Source: Deltaproteobacteria bacterium (GTDB lineage: Bacteria; Desulfobacterota; Desulfobaccia; Desulfobaccales; 0-14-0-80-60-11). Taken from it: 50,043 bases of DNA. Where the stretch lies: contig JAPLJC010000197.1 in the NCBI GenBank assembly GCA_026388765.1, positions 1-50,043 on the forward strand, given 5' to 3'. The position numbers and the translations under genes were made by a program. Below are positions 25,645 through 33,517 of the stretch, one piece after another (positions within the stretch are counted from its first letter, which is position 1; the number at the start of each line of letters is the position of its first letter). The notes under the pieces were generated by a model. The model was not told the DNA's origin. It saw only the letters and a list, made by a program, of their open reading frames with translations, and did no database searches.

Positions 25645-26937
25645 GTGTACTGGGACGCGTCCATTGAAACCATAAAACCCGCGGATTTACAAGTTCTGCA
25701 GCTTCGACGGCTCAAAGAGACGATCAGCCGCGCCGCGCTGAGCCCCTTTTACGGCCAGCGCCTGGCGCAGGCTGGGGTGAGCGCCGCCCAGATCAACCGC
25801 CTGGACGATATTCGACGGATTCCCTTCACCACCAAAGACGATCTGCGGGCCCGGGGCCGGGAGATGCTCACCGTGCCCCTGACGGAGATCGTGCGGCTAC
25901 ACGCCTCCTCAGGCACCACCGGCCAGGCCACCGTGATCTATTACACCCGAGGGGACATCAAGGCCTGGGCGGACCTGGTGGCCCGCTCCATGTATATGAC
26001 CGGGGTGCGACCGGGGGACGTGTTCCAGAACATGATGGGCTACGGCCTCTTCACCGGCGGGCTCGGCTTCCACTATGGCGGCGAGCGGCTGGGAGCCCTC
26101 ACTATCCCGGCCGGCGCCGGCAACAGCACGCGGCAGCTCCAACTCCTGCAGCAATTCGGCAGCACCGTGGTCCACATCATCCCCAGCTTCGCGCTTTATC
26201 TATTGAACACCTTTGCCAAACACGGGCTCGATCCCCGGGACTTGCCGCTGCGCATCGCCTTCATCGGCGCCGAGCCCCATTCGGAGGAGATGCGCCGGCG
26301 CATCGAGGCGGCCTATGGCCTTAAGGCTTACAACTCCTATGGCCTCTCGGAAATGAACGGCCCGGGAGTGGCCTTTGAGTGCCCGGAGCAAAACGGCCTG
26401 CACGTCTGGGAGGATTCTTTCCTGCTGGAGGTGGTGCAACCCCAGACCCTGGAGCCGGTGGGTCCGGGGGAGGTCGGGGAACTGGTCTTTACCAATCTCA
26501 CCCGCCAGGGGATGCCGTTACTCCGCTACCGCACCCGGGACTTGGCCTCCTTTGACGACCGCCCTTGCGCCTGCGGCCGGAGCTTCCGGCGGCTGTCCCG
26601 CATCCAGGGCCGCAGCGACGACATGCTCATCGTCAAGGGGGTCAATATCTTTCCATTGCAAATCGACCAGGTCCTCATGGCCATGCCCGAGGTGGGCAGC
26701 CACTACCTGGTGGAAGTGAGCCGGGAGGATTTTAGCGACCTGATGCACGTCAAGGTGGAGGTGCAGGCGAATTTTTTCCAGGAGGATCTCAAATATCTCA
26801 CCCGGTTGCAGAAACGCATCACCGAGGCGCTTAAAAACGAACTGCTGGTGACCCCTCGGGTGGAATTGGTGGAGCCCAACATCCTGCCTCGTAGCGAAGG
26901 CAAGACCCAGCGGGTGGTGGATAAGCGCCCCAAATGA
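25645..26937 (+). CDS. paaK: Phenylacetate-CoA ligase-family AMP-forming enzyme
   Basis: Protein of 430 residues, usual for PaaK. It activates an aromatic acid with ATP and CoA through an acyl-adenylate in the cytoplasm. Motifs are the P-loop-like SSGTTGQATVIYYT, the YGLSEMNGPGVA adenylate segment, YRTRDL and the C-terminal hinge GRSDDMLIVKGVNIFP. GTG start at 25645 is preceded by AGGAGAAG. No other phenylacetate-degradation genes are adjacent, so the physiological acid may be phenylacetate, indoleacetate or another arylacetate made during amino-acid fermentation. Terminal Lys region (EGKTQRVVDKR) is kept. Confidence 0.9.
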   Translation: MYWDASIETIKPADLQVLQLRRLKETISRAALSPFYGQRLAQAGVSAAQINRLDDIRRIPFTTKDDLRARGREMLTVPLTEIVRLHASSGTTGQATVIYYTRGDIKAWADLVARSMYMTGVRPGDVFQNMMGYGLFTGGLGFHYGGERLGALTIPAGAGNSTRQLQLLQQFGSTVVHIIPSFALYLLNTFAKHGLDPRDLPLRIAFIGAEPHSEEMRRRIEAAYGLKAYNSYGLSEMNGPGVAFECPEQNGLHVWEDSFLLEVVQPQTLEPVGPGEVGELVFTNLTRQGMPLLRYRTRDLASFDDRPCACGRSFRRLSRIQGRSDDMLIVKGVNIFPLQIDQVLMAMPEVGSHYLVEVSREDFSDLMHVKVEVQANFFQEDLKYLTRLQKRITEALKNELLVTPRVELVEPNILPRSEGKTQRVVDKRPK

Positions 26938-26947
26938 ATTTTAGGCC

Positions 26948-26974
26948 GTAGGGGCGGGGTTACCGCGCCCCTGC
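26948..26974. repeat. GTAGGGGCG-type palindrome, short copy
   Basis: GTAGGGGCGGGGTTACCGCGCCCC in the paaK to tRNA-Ser spacer folds as a compact hairpin and shares the outer word of the other palindromic elements. Confidence 0.6.
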
Positions 26975-27013
26975 ATTGACAACCACCGGCGCGGATGGTA
27001 AAAATCAAGCAGA

Positions 27014-27100
27014 GGAGGGATGGCCGAGTGGCTTAAGGCGGCGGTCTTGAAAACCGCAGAGCGCTGAGCTCCGTGGGTTCGAATCCTACTCCCTCCGCCA
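27014..27100 (+). tRNA. tRNA-Ser (anticodon TGA)
   Basis: Acceptor GGAGGGA pairs with TCCCTCC. Anticodon stem GCGGT/ACCGC encloses CTTGAAA, anticodon TGA at 27048-27050. A long variable arm (GAGCGCTGAGCTC) is present and CCA is encoded. Confidence 0.96.
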
Positions 27101-27180
27101 AATAACCGACTGAATTTAAACGGGATAAGCAATAATATAATCGGGGCGCCAGAGCCCCAAATTTATGTCTGGTCTTGTCA

Positions 27181-27272
27181 GGAGAGATGACCGAGCGGCC
27201 GAAGGTGCTCGCCTGCTAAGCGAGTGTGGGGAGAAATCTCCACCGAGGGTTCGAATCCCTCTCTCTCCGCCA
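27181..27272 (+). tRNA. tRNA-Ser (anticodon GCT)
   Basis: Acceptor GGAGAGA pairs with TCTCTCC. Anticodon stem CTCGC/GCGAG encloses CTGCTAA, anticodon GCT at 27215-27217. The long variable arm GTGGGGAGAAATCTCCAC is a clear hairpin, and CCA is encoded. A T-run follows directly. It is the last housekeeping gene before the accessory island. Confidence 0.96.
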
Positions 27273-27410
27273 CTTTTTTTAGGTCCGCCAAAACCCGCCT
27301 TCCCAAAGGAGGCGCCAGCCCCGAGGCGAGATTGAGTCCTCACAACCTTCCCCAGCCAGGATCACGTCAGTGGTGAAGGTCTCACAGATTTCAGAGGAAA
27401 GGGGAGTTAG

Positions 27411-27608
27411 TTGCCCAGTCTTAAGTCCGGAGAGATTCTGGCCCTGGTGGGCCTCCTGCTGCTGATAGTGCACAACCTGGGGCGCCGCCAGCTGGTTAAA
27501 GCCGGTAAACCGGTCCGGGGTCTGACCCGTTTCTGGCTGATCTGGGGAGATCTGGTGGTGTTTCTGATCATCCTGGCGGGGCTGACCCTCATTTGGGCCC
27601 ATAAATAA
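27411..27608 (+). CDS. Small two-helix membrane protein (65 aa)
   Basis: TTG start at 27411 with AAAGGGGAG six bases upstream. The product has two hydrophobic helices (EILALVGLLLLIVHNLG and FWLIWGDLVVFLIILAGLTLIW) joined by a short basic loop with GRRQLVKAGKP. Both ends would be on the same side of the membrane. It lies between tRNA-Ser and the island repeat. I do not recognise a family. Confidence 0.5.
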   Translation: MPSLKSGEILALVGLLLLIVHNLGRRQLVKAGKPVRGLTRFWLIWGDLVVFLIILAGLTLIWAHK

Positions 27609-27663
27609 ATTGGCCCCAGGAAACGTCGCCTCAATCCTTAAATTTAAGACCTTCCTTCTAAAC

Positions 27664-29619
27664 GACTGCCATCTAATTGCGACAACTATCACTTTTGCTG
27701 TCCGGCGCGTCTGTGATAAGCTTGAAGCCCTGGGACCGGCATTTTCATTCGTTTACCAGTGATTACCCATGAAGCCTGCTGAAACCATCAAAGAGAAGAT
27801 CAGGCACAGCCTCCACTTGGAGCGCGCCCTGCGCTTGGTGTGGCGGAGCGCCCCGGGCTGGACCGCGGCCAATTTCGGGCTCATCCTGATCCAGGGCCTG
27901 CTTCCCCTGGTTTCTCTCTACCTGATGAAGCTCATTGTAGATGCGGTCACCGCCGGCTTGGTTGCCCCTGAAAAATCCGCGGCCTTAAGTAAAGTCATCC
28001 TCCTGATCGCCAGCGCGGCTGCCGTAGCTTTGTTTGCCGCCTGCTGCCGCTCCCTCACGGAGATTGTCAAAGAGGCCCAGACCCAGGTGGTCACTGACCA
28101 CGTGGCCGACGTCATCCACGGCAAGTCGGTGGCGGTGGACCTGGAGTATTATGAGGACCCCAAGTATTACGACACCCTGCACCGGGCCCAGCAGTAGGCC
28201 ACGTACCGGCCGACCAGCATAATGAATAGCCTGATGCAGTTAGGTCAAAGTGGCATCTCGCTTTTAGCCCTGGCAGGGTTGCTGATCTCGTTTCGGTGGT
28301 GGTTTGCCGCCATGCTCTTTGTGGCTACGGTCCCCGGGGTTTTGATGCGCTTGAAATACGCCAAACAGATGTACGATTGGCAGCGCCAGCACACCCAGGC
28401 TGAAAGGCGGGCCTATTATTATCACTGGATGCTCACTGACGGCAGCCATGCTCAAGAGATCCGGCTCTTTGGCCTGGGTTCGCTTTTCATGGATTGGTTC
28501 CGGGAGTTAAGAAAGAAGCTCCGGGTTGAAAAGCTGCAAATTTCCGCCAGACGGTCCTGGGCGGATTTGATCACCCAGGCTAGCGCCACCGTGGCGATTT
28601 TCGGAGCGCTGGCTTTTGTTGCCTTCCAGACAATTAAGGGGGCCATCACCATCGGGGATATGGTTATGTACTACGGGGCCTTTCAGCGGGCCCAGGGATC
28701 TCTTCAGGAAATCTGGACCAGTCTGACTAGCCTGTACGAAGACAACCTGTTTCTTGCCAATTTCACCGAATTCCTCGATCTCCAACCCAAAATGGCGGGG
28801 CCTCTCACCCCCACACCGGTTCCCCGCCCCATCAAGCAGGGCGTCCTGGTACAGGGCGTCAATTTCCAATATCCCACCGGAGAAAGAACGGTACTGGAGG
28901 ATATCAACCTCCAGATCCTACCCGGCCAGGTGGTGGCCTTGGTGGGTGAGAACGGCTCGGGAAAAACCAGCCTCATCAAGCTGTTGTGCCGGCTTTACGA
29001 TCCGGTGAGCGGCCTTATCACCATAGACGGCACGGACTTGCGCCAGTTTGATCCCAAGACCTTTAGGGGGGAAGTGAGCGTCATCCTCCAGGATTACGCG
29101 CATTACTGCCTGACCGCCCGAGAAAATATCTGGCTGGGGGACATCGGCCTGAACTCCCGGGATGAGAAGATTTTTGCCGCAGCCCGGCAGACAGGAGCCG
29201 ATAATTTTATCCAAAAGCTGCCTCGGGGCTACGAGACGGTGCTGGGTCATGAGTTTGAGGACCAGGGAGAGCTCAGCGTGGGCGAATGGCAGAAAGTGGC
29301 CCTGGCCCGGGCTTTCCTGCGAGAAGCCCAACTAATCATTTTGGATGAGCCGACGAGCTGGATGGACGCCCGGGCCGAATACGAGGTCTTTAAATCCTTC
29401 CGGCAAATTTATCAAGGCCGCATGGTTCTGCTCATCAGTCATCGTTTTTCCACAGTCAGGCTGGCAGATTATATTTATGTATTGGAAAATGGACGGATAA
29501 TCGAAAGCGGTACTCATAGCGAGTTAATTCAGAGGGGCGGCAAGTATGCGCGGTTATTTGAAATGCAGGCGAGTTCTTATCGCTAAAGAAAGTTTTACTA
29601 ACTTGGGAAATAACTGAAT
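27664..29619. repeat. Long direct repeat, left copy (about 1.95 kb, contains ABC exporter gene)
   Basis: From GACTGCCATC at 27664 through the spacer, the whole ABC gene and about 33 bases beyond its stop codon, the sequence recurs in the same orientation at 39252-41205. Identity is high at both ends and low in the middle. The two copies enclose about 9.6 kb of accessory DNA. Confidence 0.9.
27769..29586 (+). pseudogene. ABC exporter (fused permease-ATPase), copy 1, amber-interrupted
   Basis: A half-transporter of 605 codons: six-helix membrane domain at about 1-320, then the ATPase with Walker A GENGSGKT (from codon 393), Q-loop ILQDYAHY, signature ELSVGEWQ, Walker B LIILDEP and H-loop ISHRFS. 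Codon 143 is TAG (28195-28197), where copy 2 has GAG (Glu). The frame is otherwise intact from 27769 to 29586. Known: such exporters work as inner-membrane dimers moving lipids, peptides or glycans. Inference: a single G-to-T nonsense mutation, or readthrough or sequencing error. A second product could start at ATG 28222 but would lack the first membrane helices. Confidence 0.88.
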
Positions 29620-30100
29620 GTAACCTTCCTTTGCCAATTTCTTAGCCCCTGAGATTATGGTGCGAAATCCTGCCTGCTCTAATTGAAGCAAAATTGGGGT
29701 TATTTTCTTTAGAAGGCCAGCTCTTTTCGCCAGCAACAAGACACTTATGGTGCCTCGAACAGGAAGATTCAAGGACAGGGCGCAAATTCCTGGCGGCACG
29801 GTCATCAAGGATTACTTCGTACCCTGGGTTTTCATAAGCCCAGGCCTGAACCTCGGTCTCCCACAGACTAAGATTCCAGGCGATGACCACCGATGGTATC
29901 ACCTGCATTTCACGAACCAGTTCCTGCCCATGAGATAGCAGCCATTGTCTGGCCGGGTAATCTTTAGGCCCCTGGGCGATCTCCTGTACCACTCCGGCCG
30001 GCACTACGAGCTCTTCAGCCACCTGCTGGAGCAGAAAGAGATGGTTAATCCAGGCCAGGACGATGAGTGGAGAAGCATTTACCGCCCATTTTTTAGGCAT
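29554..30100 (-). pseudogene. DUF3368 PIN-like toxin, frameshifted
   Basis: Starts ATG 30100 and reads as a DUF3368 protein (NASPLIVLAWINHLFLL, VVPAGVVQEIA, ILDDRAARN). At about 29788-29792 an extra T (AATTTGCGCC where AATTGCGCC fits) shifts the frame. In the other frame the family sequence continues (CALSLNLPVRGTISVLLLAK, LLKKITPILLQLEQAGFR). The restored frame runs past the usual family end and overlaps the ABC gene by 33 bases, so the tail may be damaged too. Known: DUF3368 proteins resemble PIN-domain nucleases and pair with UPF0175 antitoxins. The start overlaps the antitoxin by eight bases. Inference: an inactivated toxin. Confidence 0.8.
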
Positions 30101-30347
30101 CTACTGCTTCCTTGGCAATTTCTTCGGGAGTCACCTGGAAAGGCGAGACTTTGAAACGATTGAGTGCCACCAGGAACTTCTGACGACTTACCCCCGCTAG
30201 TTCCGAAGCCTTGGATTGAGATATCATCCCCAATTCATACCACTTCACAGCGGCGGCAAGCCGCAACTCCCCGACAAATTCGGTGGGACTTGTCCTCAGG
30301 AAGGAAAAGGCATCCTCCGGCAGGTCTATGGTAAGTTGTATGGTCAT
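30093..30347 (-). CDS. UPF0175-family antitoxin
   Basis: Protein of 84 residues with the UPF0175 helix-turn-helix pattern: the MISQSKASELAGVSRQKFL segment near residues 41-59 is the DNA-binding part. The N-terminal beta strand (TIQLTIDLPEDAF) is typical. It is the first gene of a two-gene unit, its stop overlapping the toxin start (ATGCCTAA). Known: these are antitoxins of DUF3368 toxins and probably repress their own promoter. This gene appears intact while its toxin is broken. Confidence 0.8.
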   Translation of the reverse strand: MTIQLTIDLPEDAFSFLRTSPTEFVGELRLAAAVKWYELGMISQSKASELAGVSRQKFLVALNRFKVSPFQVTPEEIAKEAVDA

Positions 30348-30720
30348 GTGGGTACTCCTTACACAAATTCTACGCTATTTGATAGGATCTGGAAATATGT
30401 AAGTATATCAGGAATTACCGATTTTTTCTCAGGCCAGCACCGCCACTCCCTCACGCCCCTAAAAATCTATCACCTTGACTTTGAGACGCGGGGGTTCGCT
30501 GGGCTCCTGGGCAAAAGGAATGATGACTCCCCTTTCTCGTTATTCCAAGTAAATTCCTGCCGTCTCAACAGGTCAAGAAAATTTATCGTCGGCCATCATG
30601 GCCAAGTTACGGGATTGACAGTCTAACCCGTCAAACCATTGGTAATTGGAAAAACCTCCGGTGAAACTTGGGATCCACAGGGGGTGAAGGAGAGGGCGTC
30701 CAGAATATCCTGGTGGCAGG
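30348..30720. other. Intergenic region, no supported gene
   Basis: About 370 bases between the antitoxin promoter side and the next minus-strand gene. Open frames on both strands lack ribosome sites and recognisable sequence. The 5' part (30348-30400) should hold the antitoxin promoter. Confidence 0.4.
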
Positions 30721-31026
30721 TCAGATCTGCTCGCCTTCTGGGTGTAGGCAAGTTAAAGACGGTAACAGCGCCGGGAGTTCTTCCTTGGCCAGGGCCCCGA
30801 CAATATCATAGTTGATACCGAAATAGTCGTGCACCATCTTGTTCCGCATCCCGGCCATTTCCTTCCAAGGCAGGTGTGGGCGCGCCTGTTTTAACGGGGC
30901 TGAGAGCCTCTTCACTGCCTCTCTTAGCACTTGCAGATTGCGGAGCACCGCGTCCTGGGTCTTCCGGTCTACTAGGAACTCCTCATATGTAAGCTCCCCG
31001 GTATAGGAGATAATGCGCTGGACCAC
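30721..31026 (-). CDS. HEPN-domain (HepT-like, DUF86) protein, N-terminus probably lost
   Basis: A HepT-like HEPN protein. The RX4HXY motif is intact in RNKMVHDYFG, preceded by the usual RKTQDAVLRNLQVL segment. Translation from GTG 31026 lacks the first helix turn: the sequence upstream keeps reading in frame as RRDREYLADALEV back to 31062. There the codon expected to be ATG is AGG (plus-strand CCT at 31060-31062). Known: HEPN toxins cleave RNA and are neutralised by MNT partners that AMPylate the Tyr of the motif. Inference: start codon lost, perhaps a silent gene. It follows the damaged MNT gene. Confidence 0.65.
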   Translation of the reverse strand: MVQRIISYTGELTYEEFLVDRKTQDAVLRNLQVLREAVKRLSAPLKQARPHLPWKEMAGMRNKMVHDYFGINYDIVGALAKEELPALLPSLTCLHPEGEQI

Positions 31027-31051
31027 CTCCAGCGCATCGGCGAGATATTCC

Positions 31052-31392
31052 CTATCGCGCCTCTTCCTGGACCTCGGCCATGGACTCCTGGATGTTCAAG
31101 GCGATCTCACGATAGCGCCGAGAGGTCAAACTTCGCCGGAACGTTTCAAAGGTGACCAAATCTACCTTGCGCCCGAGCTTCCGCTCCAGATATTGGGACA
31201 GGGACACGAACTCCAACCCCAGGGGGCGGGAGAGTTCCACCAGCAGGTCCACATCGCTGTTCTCACCCGCGGCGCCGCGAGCGAAGGACCCGTAAAGGGA
31301 GAGGCGCACACGCCGTACCGCCGTCTGAGGTACGGCAGGGCCAGCCGCAGTCTCTTAAGCACTGCTTCCCGAGTCGTCGATAGCTGCTTCAC
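31052..31392 (-). pseudogene. MNT-type nucleotidyltransferase (MntA-like), frameshifted
   Basis: The catalytic part reads LSLYGSFARGAAGENSDVDLLVE, cut here to GSFARG and SDVDLLVE, matching the GSX10DXD motif. The N-terminal helix (STTREAVLKRLRLALPYLRR) is in a different frame, joining at about 31306-31312 in RRYGV; one base seems to be missing. From ATG 31309 only a truncated enzyme starting RLSLYGS could be made. Start of the intact gene would be GTG 31392 or 31398. Known: MntA AMPylates its HEPN toxin partner. The stop lies next to the HEPN gene. Confidence 0.7.
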
Positions 31393-31547
31393 GGTCACCG
31401 GCGGAGGAGAAAGAATCCATGAATCGGCAAAAAAGGCGCAATTTCTAACGGACACTACTGATTGGCAACTTAATCCTGGCCGCATCCACCTGGGATCGTC
31501 AACCCGATATTCAGTTAATAGCGAGTAATTCAGGGAAATCTTCGCGG

Positions 31548-31898
31548 TCAGGGGGCTTCGCGCTGCTGCTCTTCCAGGATCTGTTGCACTTGCCGCCGCA
31601 ACTCCGGCAGACGACGCCGAATCGTTTCCCACACCAGCGGCACGTCCACCCCAAAGTAAAAGTGAATGAGGCGGTCCCGCATCCCGGCCATCTCCTTCCA
31701 GGGCACTTCGGGATATTGTTCCCGGATAACCTCAGGCAGGCCCTTGGCGGCTTCGCCGATAATCTCAAATTTTCGGATCACCGCACTCAGGGTTTTGTCG
31801 TCCTCTTGAAAGGCTGCAACATCAAAACCCGCGGTAAATGCCTGAATGCTGTCAAGGGCCGCCAGAATATCCTTTAGGTATAAAACGGCATTTCTCAT
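31548..31898 (-). CDS. HEPN-domain toxin (HepT-like, DUF86)
   Basis: Protein of 116 residues from ATG 31898. It has the full HEPN helical bundle with [21 protein letters not shown] and the RX4HXY motif [10 protein letters not shown]. Its start overlaps the stop of the upstream nucleotidyltransferase by four bases (ATGA), the normal order for MntA-HepT units. Known: HEPN toxins act as RNases and their Tyr is modified by the partner. The pair is intact, unlike the neighbouring pair at 30721-31392. Confidence 0.85.
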   Translation of the reverse strand: MRNAVLYLKDILAALDSIQAFTAGFDVAAFQEDDKTLSAVIRKFEIIGEAAKGLPEVIREQYPEVPWKEMAGMRDRLIHFYFGVDVPLVWETIRRRLPELRRQVQQILEEQQREAP

Positions 31899-32188
31899 AC
31901 CGGCACCGCCTGGGTCAGCGCCTCGTCCCGAATCTCCCGGCGCAGCGCCCGACGGGGCACTACGTCCACCGGACAGCCCAGCTTTTCTTCCAGGAACAGC
32001 CCCAGCCCCACCAGGTCGAACAGGGTGGCGCCTTCGGCGAAGTCCACCAGCAGGTCCACATCGCTGGTAGGGCCTTGCTCCTGGCGGGCCAGTGAGCCGA
32101 ACAGGGCCAGTGCCCGCACCCGGTACCGCTCCGCCAGTTCCGCTTTCAAAGGTCGGAGCAGGTTCATTACTTGGCTTCGGGTCAACAT
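31895..32188 (-). CDS. MNT-domain nucleotidyltransferase antitoxin (MntA-like)
   Basis: Protein of 97 residues. The GSX10DXD active-site motif is [19 protein letters not shown] with both catalytic aspartates, preceded by a helix ([21 protein letters not shown]). Known: MntA transfers AMP from ATP to the Tyr of the HepT RX4HXY motif and so silences the toxin. The four-base overlap with the HEPN gene suggests coupled production. It is the first gene of the unit; its promoter should lie within 32189-32300. Confidence 0.85.
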   Translation of the reverse strand: MLTRSQVMNLLRPLKAELAERYRVRALALFGSLARQEQGPTSDVDLLVDFAEGATLFDLVGLGLFLEEKLGCPVDVVPRRALRREIRDEALTQAVPV

Positions 32189-32461
32189 TGGTCACTACCA
32201 CATGAGGGGTTGAGGGAGGCGGCGGTCCGGTTGGCGGAGATCGACGCGACTGCCGCTCTCAAACTCCATTTTATACCTTTACCTTTAAGCGGCCCAAGGC
32301 TGGAGTCCCATCCCAATCTTTTGAGTACGCCTTCCCGGTGGCGGGATTAATCTTCATGAAAGGATTCCCGCCCTTTTACCCAGGCTGTGGATAGTTTATG
32401 GCGAACAGGCGGGGATAGTCAATCCTTTAATTAAGGGTGGCAAGGCTGCCCCTCCCTCAGG

Positions 32462-33514
32462 TTACTGGCCCTCGATCCAGTCTATCACCATTGCGGCGCT
32501 GTCGTGATCCAGTTCCTCCAGTTGGCTAACGTTGTGGCCTTGCAAGATTAGGCCGAGGTCGATGTCCTTCTCCGCACATCCTAAGCGGATGGCCTGCAGT
32601 TGATCCGGGGCAGCGGCCCGGGGCAGGAGACTGGCAGGCGAAGCTGGCGTCACGGGGGCCTCGGCCTTGGGGGCCCGGCCCCGTTTGACTTTGGTTTCTG
32701 GTTCGGGGGTTGCCGCTGTGGGCCTTTTTTCCTGAGCCTCCGTGGCTGGGAACAACTGTTCTGCCGTGGCCTGGCGGTCTTTGAGTTGGGAGGCCAGTCC
32801 CCGGAGAGCCGCGATGTCCTCCGAATCCCACTCGATTTTCGGTTTTCCCAAGACGGCGATCACCCGAGCATCGCTGATGCCGTAACCCGCTAAAAACTTC
32901 AGGGCCCTCTCCGTGGCCGCAGCCAAGCCTTCCTTGATGATGCCTTTCAACACCGTTTCTTTGGCCCGGTCTTTGGCCTGATCTGTGAGCCAGCGGGGTA
33001 CTCCCGCCAGGACCACATTGCGGATAGCCCGGCTTTGGGCCGCCTGGAAGGTCATGTCTTCGGCCCGGTCATCCTCCAGTTTCTTGAAGGCTCCATTACC
33101 CTTCTTTTTGCGAAAGACCCGGGAGACGGTGAAGCCTCGCTCCAGATCCACGACGTGGGCATTGAACACCCATTCCGTCGGGGTTTCATAGTATTCCACC
33201 GGCACGGCGCAGTTGCTCCACTCCCGGGCCACAGCCATGGCCAGACCGATGGAAGGGCCTTCGATCTTCTTGCCGTCCCTGGGAAAGGAATAATAAAAGG
33301 CATCCCCGGCAAATTCGGCTTCCCGCAGCACCGCGGCTACCACCTTATCCAGATTGCGGGGCCGTTGTACGGCCATGGCGGTATGAAATTGGGTTTGGGA
33401 TCGGATCAAGGGGACGGGAGGATTAGCGGTCCCGGCCGGATAGTTTTCAGCTTCACCGGTAAAGGGCTCCACTCCCGCAAAAGTGACAAACGCTTGGCAT
33501 TTAGTGATTTCCAT
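32462..33514 (-). CDS. Phage-type protein, putative recombination (strand-annealing) function
   Basis: Protein of 350 residues. The core (KIEGPSIGLAMAVAREWSN, DMTFQAAQSRAIRNVVLAGVP, ISDARVIAVLGKP) resembles a widespread family of phage/prophage proteins whose members I know as uncharacterised or putative recombinases. A low-complexity Ala/Pro/Lys linker and a small C-terminal helical domain follow. It is three bases downstream of a Cas4/RecB-like nuclease gene. Inference: the pair could be an annealing protein plus exonuclease, as in lambda Red-like two-component systems; other ssDNA-binding roles are possible. Cytoplasmic. Confidence 0.55.
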   Translation of the reverse strand: MEITKCQAFVTFAGVEPFTGEAENYPAGTANPPVPLIRSQTQFHTAMAVQRPRNLDKVVAAVLREAEFAGDAFYYSFPRDGKKIEGPSIGLAMAVAREWSNCAVPVEYYETPTEWVFNAHVVDLERGFTVSRVFRKKKGNGAFKKLEDDRAEDMTFQAAQSRAIRNVVLAGVPRWLTDQAKDRAKETVLKGIIKEGLAAATERALKFLAGYGISDARVIAVLGKPKIEWDSEDIAALRGLASQLKDRQATAEQLFPATEAQEKRPTAATPEPETKVKRGRAPKAEAPVTPASPASLLPRAAAPDQLQAIRLGCAEKDIDLGLILQGHNVSQLEELDHDSAAMVIDWIEGQ

Positions 33515-33517
33515 GAC

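Noticed and set aside
27181-27300. tRNA-Ser(GCT) as phage attachment site of the island
   Set aside because: I found no second copy of the tRNA 3' end in the island or at its right border and no integrase gene, so tRNA integration is unsupported.
28195-28197. Amber codon as pyrrolysine or programmed readthrough
   Set aside because: The paralog has GAG there, the position is an ordinary loop residue of a transporter, and no suppressor tRNA or Pyl gene is visible in the window.
30216-30626. 136-codon plus-strand frame over the antitoxin upstream region
   Set aside because: It runs antisense into the UPF0175 gene and has no ribosome site or family.
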